A DNA stretch of 64,000 bases from Neobacillus sp. OS1-2 (GTDB lineage Bacteria > Bacillota > Bacilli > Bacillales > Cytobacillaceae). This document shows, in pieces, positions 54,422 to 64,000 of the stretch; position 1 is the stretch's first letter; each line of letters starts with the position of its first letter. Under the pieces are notes generated by a model that worked only from the letters and a program-made list of their open reading frames with translations, was not told the DNA's origin and did no database searches. The stretch is taken from contig NZ_CP133265.1 in NCBI RefSeq assembly GCF_030915505.1, positions 2,446,001 to 2,510,000 on the forward strand. The letters run 5' to 3'. Made by a program: the position numbers and the translations under genes.

Positions 54422-55849
54422 ATGAAGATAATTGAAAGTTTTGTGAATGGAACCAATACATTGCTTTGGTCATATGTTCTAATCATTTTATTAATTGGCT
54501 CAGGGCTTTATTTTACTTTCCGGTCAAAGTTCGTTCAGTTCCGAATGGTGGGCGAGATGTTCCGCTTAATGGGGGAAGGAGCAACAGGCGATAAGAAGGG
54601 GATATCATCCTTTCAAGCCTTTTGTATCAGCACAGCCTCGCGCGTTGGAACGGGGAATCTGGCAGGTGTAGCGATTGCAATCACTACCGGCGGACCGGGA
54701 GCCGTATTTTGGATGTGGCTAATTGCGTTGATTGGATCGGCCTCTGCATTTGTGGAAAGTACTCTGGCGCAAATTTTCAAGGTGAAGGATGGAGACACTT
54801 TTCGAGGCGGACCAGCTTATTATATGGAAAAAGCATTAAATGCCCGCTGGATGGGGGTCACATTTGCCGTCCTAATCTCACTCACGTTTGGACTGGCTTT
54901 TAACTCTGTTCAAGCAAACACGATTACAAGTTCATTAAACAATTCCTTTGGATTTAATAAAACGATAGTGGCGATTGTGCTATCTGTTATTACGGCAGTG
55001 ATCATTTTTGGTGGACTTAAACGAATTGCCAAAGTGGCAGAATGGATGGTACCGGTTATGGCAGGTGCCTATATTTTAATTGCCTTATATATTATGGTGA
55101 CAAATCTTTCTGAAATTCCCGGTGTGTTTAAGTTGATCTTTGAAAGTGCCTTTGGCATTAAAGAAGCAGCTGGGGGAGCAATTGGTGCCGCGATGATGAA
55201 CGGAATTAAACGTGGATTGTTTTCAAACGAAGCTGGTATGGGTAGTGCACCGAACGCGGCAGCTACAGCAGAAGTTAGCCACCCTGTCAAACAAGGTTTG
55301 ATTCAATCGCTTGGTGTATTCGTCGACACTCTTGTTATTTGCAGCTCGACCGCATTTATTATTCTTTTATCAGGCCTTTATACGTCTAAAGAAGGAAATG
55401 GAATTATCTTAACGCAAAATGCACTTGAGGGATCATTAGGATCGTGGGCAGGGATTTTCCTTGCGGTCATCGTATTTTTATTTGCCTTCAGTTCTGTGGT
55501 CGGCAACTACTATTATGGTGAATCCAATATTGATTTTATAAAAAATAACAAGGTAGTTCTCAACCTATACCGTGTGGCAGTAGTTGGAATGGTTGCCTTC
55601 GGTTCACTGGCGGAACTAAGCTTTGTTTGGAGCCTAGCCGATTTATTCATGGGACTAATGGCGATTATCAACTTAATCGCAGTTCTTCTTCTTGGGAAAA
55701 TTGCTTTCGCGGCACTAGCCGATTATAAAAAGCAAAAGGCAAACGGTCAAAATCCAGTATTCTATACTTCTAATATAGAAGGGCTTAAAAACGTAGAAGC
55801 ATGGGAAGCCGCCCCAACAAATGTAAAACCGAAGAGAAAACTAGGCTAA
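54422..55849 (+). CDS. alsT: Alanine:sodium symporter (AGCS family)
   Basis: A 475-residue transporter with about ten spans. The ATG at 54422 lies behind AGAGGGAG; a longer frame upstream has no such site. AGCS motifs: RVGTGNLAGVAIAITTGGPG near residue 80, GPGAVFWMW, FNSVQANTIT and SSVVGNYYYGE. It imports alanine or glutamine with sodium. A palindromic terminator follows. Confidence 0.93.
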   Translation: MKIIESFVNGTNTLLWSYVLIILLIGSGLYFTFRSKFVQFRMVGEMFRLMGEGATGDKKGISSFQAFCISTASRVGTGNLAGVAIAITTGGPGAVFWMWLIALIGSASAFVESTLAQIFKVKDGDTFRGGPAYYMEKALNARWMGVTFAVLISLTFGLAFNSVQANTITSSLNNSFGFNKTIVAIVLSVITAVIIFGGLKRIAKVAEWMVPVMAGAYILIALYIMVTNLSEIPGVFKLIFESAFGIKEAAGGAIGAAMMNGIKRGLFSNEAGMGSAPNAAATAEVSHPVKQGLIQSLGVFVDTLVICSSTAFIILLSGLYTSKEGNGIILTQNALEGSLGSWAGIFLAVIVFLFAFSSVVGNYYYGESNIDFIKNNKVVLNLYRVAVVGMVAFGSLAELSFVWSLADLFMGLMAIINLIAVLLLGKIAFAALADYKKQKANGQNPVFYTSNIEGLKNVEAWEAAPTNVKPKRKLG

Positions 55850-55867
55850 TAATGTGTAAATGGTGGA

Positions 55868-55905
55868 AAGGGTGACAGGCACCGCATGCGGTGCCTGTCA
55901 CCCTT
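55868..55905. terminator. Palindromic GGTGWCAGGCACC repeat acting as terminator
   Basis: The 38 bases from AAGGGTGACAGGCACCGC to its mirror form a perfect palindrome around GCATGC, followed by a T-run (TTTTTTT). Confidence 0.93.
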
Positions 55906-56006
55906 TTTTTGTTGGTATAAAGTGTAATTAATTTTCCCTTCTTTTTCCCCTGATCGGATAATATCTTTAGGATGAAGGTTGCGTCTTAAACGATTGGGGG
56001 CAGATC

Positions 56007-56477
56007 ATGAGGGAAGAAATATTTATGAAGATGGCGGTTGATGTGGCCTATGACAATGTCATTACTAACGGTGGTGGTCCGTTTGGAGCCGTAATCGTTA
56101 AAAATGGGCAGGTGATTAGTGTCGGGCGTAACCAGGTGACCACCATAAAGGATCCGACTGCACACGCCGAAATGCAAGCTATTCGGGCAGCATGTAAGGT
56201 TTTGAATAGCTTTCAATTAACAGATTGTGAACTTTATACGAGCTGTGAGCCGTGCCCGATGTGCCTTGGAGCTATTTTTTGGGCGAGACTAAAAATAGTG
56301 TACTATGGTTGTACGAATGAGGATGCAGCGAAGATTGGATTTGACGATCAATTTATCTATCAACAACTAAACCTACCCCCGAATCAGCGAAGTATCCCAA
56401 TGTTCCGAGTCCTCCCGTCCAATACTTATGCACCCTTCAACGCTTGGATCAGCAAACCAAATAAGAAGAACTATTAA
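56007..56477 (+). CDS. guaD: Nucleoside/guanine deaminase family protein
   Basis: A 156-residue zinc deaminase of the CDA fold. It has TAHAEMQAI (zinc His and catalytic Glu, about residue 54) and SCEPCPMCLGAI (zinc Cys pair, about 84). DDQFIYQQL near the C-terminus and the length fit guanine deaminase GuaD of B. subtilis rather than TadA. It converts guanine to xanthine. Start ATG at 56007; the GGGGGCAG upstream is a fair ribosome site. Alone, without purine catabolic neighbours. Confidence 0.9.
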   Translation: MREEIFMKMAVDVAYDNVITNGGGPFGAVIVKNGQVISVGRNQVTTIKDPTAHAEMQAIRAACKVLNSFQLTDCELYTSCEPCPMCLGAIFWARLKIVYYGCTNEDAAKIGFDDQFIYQQLNLPPNQRSIPMFRVLPSNTYAPFNAWISKPNKKNY

Positions 56478-56478
56478 A

Positions 56479-56492
56479 GGGTGTCAGGCACC
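56479..56492 (+). repeat. GGTGWCAGGCACC dispersed repeat, copy 6
   Basis: GGGTGTCAGGCACC directly behind the guaD-like gene, followed by TCCACCTGTGGTGGACAC, the second motif seen at 52820. Confidence 0.85.
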
Positions 56493-56522
56493 ACTTATGG
56501 ACACCTTTCCACCTGTGGTGGA

Positions 56523-56566
56523 CACAGCAAAAGGGCATTATCGATTTGATGATGCCTTTTTGCTGT
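56523..56566. terminator. Hairpin terminator
   Basis: CACAGCAAAAGGGCAT pairs with ATGCCTTTTTGCTGTG (one G-U pair), 12-nt loop. Confidence 0.75.
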
Positions 56567-56592
56567 GATAGTGAGTCTGCGTATAGGAAATG

Positions 56593-56679
56593 AATCAATT
56601 GATTGCTTCAATTTTGTGAATGAAAACGCATCAATCGATTCATTAAATTTATTGAAAACGCCTAAATAGTCTGTAAAAT
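56593..56679 (+). promoter_or_regulatory. lacZ promoter region with palindromes and cre-like sites
   Basis: AATCAATTGATT (56593-56604) is a perfect palindrome and ATCAATCGATTCAT follows at 56629. TGAAAACGCA (56621) and TGAAAACGCC (56653) match the left half of the CcpA cre consensus. TTGAAA (56652) and TAAAAT (56674), 16 bases apart, make a sigma-A promoter. So both an inducer-type regulator and carbon catabolite control are likely. Confidence 0.6.
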
Positions 56680-56699
56680 AGTTTTTATATACTATATAA

Positions 56700-59747
<3,048 letters not shown>

Positions 59748-59758
59748 TTTTCAATTTG

Positions 59759-59788
59759 AAAAGAGCCTGGGGAACAGGCTCTTTTTTT
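59759..59788 (+). terminator. lacZ terminator
   Basis: AAAAGAGCCTG pairs with CAGGCTCTTTT, 5-nt loop, T-run. Confidence 0.93.
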
Positions 59789-59797
59789 GCGAAAAAG

Positions 59798-59819
59798 TTT
59801 AGTAAAAATTTTAGTAAAA
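59798..59819. promoter_or_regulatory. Direct repeats before galK
   Basis: TTTAGTAAAA occurs twice, 12 bases apart. With GTAAAATAG downstream, this recalls GalR/LacI operator halves near gal promoters. The partly visible LacI-family regulator at 63694 is the natural candidate to bind. Not verified. Confidence 0.45.
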
Positions 59820-59918
59820 TTATTGAATAATTTTATCATCAGAAGTAAAATAGTGTTAAGGACGGTAGTAATTTTTCATAAAAGTGAAAGGGATTACATT
59901 CATTGGAGGGATATGAAA

Positions 59919-61094
59919 ATGAACGTTAAAGCACTAATCACAACATTTAAAGAAATATTCAATACTACACCAGAGCGTGCTTTCTTTGCTCCGGGCCGGA
60001 TAAATTTAATTGGTGAACATACTGATTATAATGGTGGTCATGTATTTCCATGTGCAATTACGTACGGAACCTATGCGGTTGCGAGGAAGCGTGAGGATCA
60101 ACTAATCCGCTTGTACTCAGAAAATATTTCTGATAAAGGGATTATTGAGTTTAATGTAAACCAACTAGATTATGATAAAGAACACAATTGGGCGAACTAT
60201 CCTAAAGGGATGATCCGCTACATTCTTGAAGCAGGGTATGGAGTTCCCACAGGCTTTGAGTGCGTCATCAAGGGCAATATTCCAAATGGAGCAGGCCTGT
60301 CATCTTCTGCTTCGATTGAACTATTAACGGGAGTCCTTGTTGCCGGACTTTTTGGTTTGGAGATTACTCGGATTGATCTCATCAAGCTAGGCAAAAGGGT
60401 TGAGAATGAATTCATTGGTGTTAACAGTGGTATTATGGATCAATTTGCAGTGGGAATGGGTAAAAAGGATGCAGGTATTTTACTAGATTGCCAGACGCTT
60501 ACATATGAATACGCACCGATTCAATTGGAAAGTCACAAAATCATCATCATGAATACGAACAAGCGCCGAGAGTTAGCGGATTCTAAATATAACGAACGCA
60601 GAGCGGAATGCGAAGAGGCACTAGCACAGCTACAGTCAAGACTTCCAATTGAAGCACTTGGACAGCTCTCGGAGTCTGAGTTTGATGAAAGCCAATCATT
60701 AATACCCAATGAAACGGTCCGCAAGCGGGCAAAACATGCGGTTTATGAAAACGTAAGAACATTGAAGGCATTAGCAGAGTTAAAGGCTGGAAATCTAAAG
60801 GCGTTTGGCCAATTGATGAACCAATCGCACATTTCACTAAGAGACGACTATGAGGTAACTGGGGAGGAACTAGATACACTCGTGGAAGCTGCCTGGAAGC
60901 AACCCGGAGTAGTAGGGGCAAGGATGACAGGAGCTGGGTTCGGCGGCTGTGCCATCGCCGTCGTGGAGAACGAAGAAGTTGAAACGTTTATTGCCAATGT
61001 GGGTGCTGTGTATCTTGAAAGGATTGGTTACGAGGCTGAATTTTATGTTGCCAGCATTGGTGACGGGGCCAAAGAAATTGAACTAGGTTCCTAA
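59919..61094 (+). CDS. galK: Galactokinase
   Basis: A 391-residue GHMP kinase that phosphorylates galactose at C1. The ATG at 59919 is eight bases behind GGAGGG (one at 59913 is too close). GRINLIGEHTDYNGG near residue 28 is the galactokinase signature, GNIPNGAGLSSSAS the ATP-binding motif 2, and GARMTGAGFGGCAIA motif 3. First gene of the Leloir set galK-galT-galM. Confidence 0.97.
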   Translation: MNVKALITTFKEIFNTTPERAFFAPGRINLIGEHTDYNGGHVFPCAITYGTYAVARKREDQLIRLYSENISDKGIIEFNVNQLDYDKEHNWANYPKGMIRYILEAGYGVPTGFECVIKGNIPNGAGLSSSASIELLTGVLVAGLFGLEITRIDLIKLGKRVENEFIGVNSGIMDQFAVGMGKKDAGILLDCQTLTYEYAPIQLESHKIIIMNTNKRRELADSKYNERRAECEEALAQLQSRLPIEALGQLSESEFDESQSLIPNETVRKRAKHAVYENVRTLKALAELKAGNLKAFGQLMNQSHISLRDDYEVTGEELDTLVEAAWKQPGVVGARMTGAGFGGCAIAVVENEEVETFIANVGAVYLERIGYEAEFYVASIGDGAKEIELGS

Positions 61095-61121
61095 TAATGA
61101 CTAAGAATCGGGGGGATTAGG

Positions 61122-62609
61122 ATGATATTTCAATATATCCACCAATTAATCACACAAGCACTTGCCACTCAATTAATTGAACCGGAAGATGAAATATATG
61201 CCCGGAATCAAGTTTTGTGGTTACTTCAATTACAGGAATATAAGGAAACGGGAGTTGCTTCGGGCAAGGGGCTGGATATTCCAGACCTGCTTGAGAAAAT
61301 CGTCGGGTATGCCTGCGAACAAGGAATCATTGAGGATATTTTTGACGAAAAGGAAGTCCTTGCTAGTAAAATCATGAACTGTTTTATGGCCAGGCCTTCT
61401 AGGGTGAATCAGGTTTTTTACGAAAAATATAACCAGGCCCCTCATGAGGCCACACAGTATTTTTATGAGTTAAGTAAAAACAGCAACTATATCCAGATGA
61501 AGCGAATTCGTCAAAATATCGAATACAAGACTGCAACGGAATATGGCGATTTAGATATTACGATAAATTTATCGAAGCCGGAAAAGGATCCAAAGAGTAT
61601 TGCAATGGAGCGTGCGGTCCAAAAAACGGACTACCCGAACTGCCTCCTCTGTATTGAGAATGAAGGATATGCGGGAAGAATCGGCCACCCAGCCCGCTCC
61701 AATCATCGAATGATTCGGGTGGATTTAGTGGGGGAGAATTGGTATTTGCAATATTCTCCATATGTCTACTATAACGAGCATTGTATTGTGTTATCGGAAA
61801 CACATACGGATATGAAGATCAGCCCGGCGACGTTTGCAAGACTCTTATCCTTCGTTGAGAAATTTCCGCATTACTTTCTTGGATCCAATGCGGACATACC
61901 AATTGTTGGCGGCTCGATTTTATCGCATGAGCATTATCAAGGCGGGAATTATTCATTTGCAATGGCGAAGGCTGATGAGGATTGGACGTTTACAATCGGG
62001 AATTTTCCGGAAGTGGAGTGTGCTGTTGTCAAATGGCCAATGTCGGTGATTCGTCTCCGCTCTGGAAATGTCGAAGCACTTGTAGATGCGGGAGCACATA
62101 TTTTAGCGACATGGAAAAATTACAGTGATGAAACGGTAGGTATCTTCGCGAAGACTGGTGCTGTGCCGCATAACACGATTACACCGATTGCTCGGAAGAA
62201 TGGTGATCTGTTTGAACTGGATTTGGTCCTTCGTAACAACCGGACAAATAAGAAGCATCCACTTGGGATCTTTCATCCACATTCAGATGTACATCATATT
62301 AAGAAGGAAAACATTGGCTTAATTGAGGTGATGGGGCTAGCCGTTTTACCGGCTCGTTTGAAGGTGGAACTTGAAGAGGTAGAAAGGTTCATCCTAGGCA
62401 GGGCCGATGCACAGGTTGCCGACTATCATTTGGAGTGGGCAAAAGAATTAAAGGCAAGCTATCAGGCAGTTATTAATGAAGCCAATGTGGAAGCGATTGT
62501 GCGCAAAGAAGTAGGGAAGAAGTTTTTGAGAGTATTAGAGGACGCCGGTGTGTTTAAGCGTGATGAAGAGGGAGCAGCTGGGTTCCTGCGCTTTATCAAA
62601 TCATTATGA
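61122..62609 (+). CDS. galT: Galactose-1-phosphate uridylyltransferase, class II
   Basis: A 495-residue enzyme that exchanges UDP between glucose and galactose 1-phosphate. Firmicute (class II) GalT differs from the E. coli type and is about 490-500 residues long. GGGGGG lies before the ATG. Visible motifs: YPNCLLCIENEGYAGR, PVSVVGG-like IVGGSILSHEHYQGG holding the active His residues. 28 bases behind galK. Confidence 0.95.
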   Translation: MIFQYIHQLITQALATQLIEPEDEIYARNQVLWLLQLQEYKETGVASGKGLDIPDLLEKIVGYACEQGIIEDIFDEKEVLASKIMNCFMARPSRVNQVFYEKYNQAPHEATQYFYELSKNSNYIQMKRIRQNIEYKTATEYGDLDITINLSKPEKDPKSIAMERAVQKTDYPNCLLCIENEGYAGRIGHPARSNHRMIRVDLVGENWYLQYSPYVYYNEHCIVLSETHTDMKISPATFARLLSFVEKFPHYFLGSNADIPIVGGSILSHEHYQGGNYSFAMAKADEDWTFTIGNFPEVECAVVKWPMSVIRLRSGNVEALVDAGAHILATWKNYSDETVGIFAKTGAVPHNTITPIARKNGDLFELDLVLRNNRTNKKHPLGIFHPHSDVHHIKKENIGLIEVMGLAVLPARLKVELEEVERFILGRADAQVADYHLEWAKELKASYQAVINEANVEAIVRKEVGKKFLRVLEDAGVFKRDEEGAAGFLRFIKSL

Positions 62610-62630
62610 AAAGGTAGGAAGTGAGTATAA

Positions 62631-63689
62631 ATGAAAGTTGAAGAAAGAGTATTTGGGAACTATGAAGGTACGTCCGTCGTGGAATATTCGCTTGTCAACG
62701 ATACAGGGATGACTGTCAATTGTCTAAATTACGGGTGTGTGATTACAAAGATCATTGTGCCTGATCGTCACGGCAACTTTGAAAATGTGGTGCTTGGATT
62801 TGAAGAGTTTAAGGATTACGTAGAATTGTCCCCATATTTCGGGGCGGTTGTTGGCCGAGTAGCGGGAAGAATCAAAGATGCCAGGTTTGAACTGGACGGT
62901 GAAGAGTACCTCCTTGCGGACAATGAGCATCCCAACCACATACATGGCGGAAAAAAAGGCTTTAGTTCAGTCATTTGGAAGACGGAATTCATACAAGAAG
63001 AAAATGCAGTTGGTGTGAAATTTGTCTACCATAGTCCAAATGGTGAAGAAGGTTACCCTGGCAATTTAGATACGACCGTGACCTATCTTTTAAATAATAA
63101 AAACGAATTCATGACTACCTTTAAAGGAACAACAGATCAAACGACCATCGTCAATTTGACCAATCATTCCTACTTTAATCTTAGCGGCAATTTAAAAAGA
63201 GACTGTTCTGAACATGTTCTAAAGCTGGATAGTGATCGATTTTTAGAGCTGGCTCCCGATCTTATTCCAACGGGGAAAGTGTTGCATTCGAAGAACACAC
63301 CATTTGATTTCCAACATGGCCGCTGGTTAAGTGCGGGAAGGAAATCAACACATCCACAGAATGTCCTTGTCGGGAACGGGTATGATCATCCGCTTATGTT
63401 TACAAAAGAGGGTGAAAATCAAATTATATTAAGTGATGAAGCAAGCGGCCGAACCATGTTAGTCACAACGAATCAGCCCTGTGTGGTGCTCTATACATCT
63501 AATCAATTAGAAGCTCCTTACTCGATCGCGGGTGTTCGGGCAAGAAATTATTTAGGTGTTTGCCTTGAAACACAAGGACTCCCTGATGCCATTCATCATC
63601 CCGAGTTTCCGTCTGTTATTTTACAGCCGGAGGAAGTATACTATTCCACAACAACATATCGTTTTTTTGCTAACACAATAGGAGATTGA
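62631..63689 (+). CDS. galM: Aldose 1-epimerase (galactose mutarotase)
   Basis: A 352-residue mutarotase that supplies alpha-galactose to galactokinase. HIHGGKKGF near residue 105 carries one catalytic His, NLTNHSYFNL (about 178) the second, and ...GVCLETQGLPDAIHH the Glu near the C-terminus. 21 bases behind galT. No UDP-glucose 4-epimerase was found in this window. The next gene begins 4 bases later. Confidence 0.96.
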   Translation: MKVEERVFGNYEGTSVVEYSLVNDTGMTVNCLNYGCVITKIIVPDRHGNFENVVLGFEEFKDYVELSPYFGAVVGRVAGRIKDARFELDGEEYLLADNEHPNHIHGGKKGFSSVIWKTEFIQEENAVGVKFVYHSPNGEEGYPGNLDTTVTYLLNNKNEFMTTFKGTTDQTTIVNLTNHSYFNLSGNLKRDCSEHVLKLDSDRFLELAPDLIPTGKVLHSKNTPFDFQHGRWLSAGRKSTHPQNVLVGNGYDHPLMFTKEGENQIILSDEASGRTMLVTTNQPCVVLYTSNQLEAPYSIAGVRARNYLGVCLETQGLPDAIHHPEFPSVILQPEEVYYSTTTYRFFANTIGD

Positions 63690-63693
63690 TTGA

Positions 63694-64000
<307 letters not shown>

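Overview
The window looks like a chromosomal segment of a low-GC, spore-forming Bacillaceae (Bacillus/Neobacillus-type). Reasons: strong AGGAGG ribosome sites, TTG/GTG starts, a SAM-I riboswitch before a yxjG-type gene, a BirA box before bioY, a metP-metS pair, ykuK, a rbsRKDACB operon and a TcyKLMN-type importer. No rRNA, tRNA or CRISPR array was seen.

Bases 1-18 kb are accessory DNA. They hold an unlinked Mrr-like nuclease, a possible holin-like toxin peptide, what may be the 3' end of a group II intron, and wrecked conjugation genes (a TrbL/VirB6-like membrane protein and a CwlT-like hydrolase). Next come pieces of at least two IS21-family elements. A third, nearly complete IS21 element (about 6340-12694) has its istA split by a second mobile element: three overlapping tyrosine recombinase genes, a RIT (recombinase-in-trio) element. 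The ends of the RIT element are symmetrical: 30-bp inverted repeats outside and 13-bp inverted sites inside, with the same 45-nt spacing at both ends. Beyond the IS lie a secreted protein of unknown role, a two-gene unit (Cys/His-rich protein plus a RelA/SpoT-type nucleotide synthetase with a coiled-coil tail) and a XerS-like recombinase.

Bases 18-34 kb are mostly core genes: a DUF1456 protein, a YgjP-like metalloprotein, a YxjG-type methionine synthase-like enzyme under a SAM riboswitch, a PAS-GGDEF-EAL protein, a ketopantoate reductase relative, and an unusual FtsZ/TubZ-like tubulin. A sulfur/amino-acid ABC importer with a YdbM-like flavoprotein, a MacAB/YknXYZ-type ABC system and a TerC protein follow.

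Bases 34.8-45 kb concern sugars: a 52-bp tandem hairpin repeat, the ribose operon rbsRKDACB (with the same 20-bp operator-like site before rbsR and inside rbsK), an oxidoreductase, and a PTS made of a separate EIIA, an EIICB and a divergent BglG/LicT antiterminator. An antiterminator-type RNA target overlaps a terminator in the EIIA leader.

Bases 45-56.5 kb hold a methyltransferase, membrane proteins, a PAS histidine kinase, YkuK, a 52-residue zinc-ribbon protein, MetPS, BioY, a membrane GGDEF protein, an alanine symporter and a guanine-deaminase-like enzyme. Copies of a GGTGWCAGGCACC repeat lie between them, two arranged as perfect terminator palindromes.

Bases 56.6-64 kb form a lactose/galactose utilisation cluster: lacZ, galK, galT, galM and the start of a LacI-family regulator. 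Together these convert lactose to glucose and UDP-linked sugars through the Leloir pathway.
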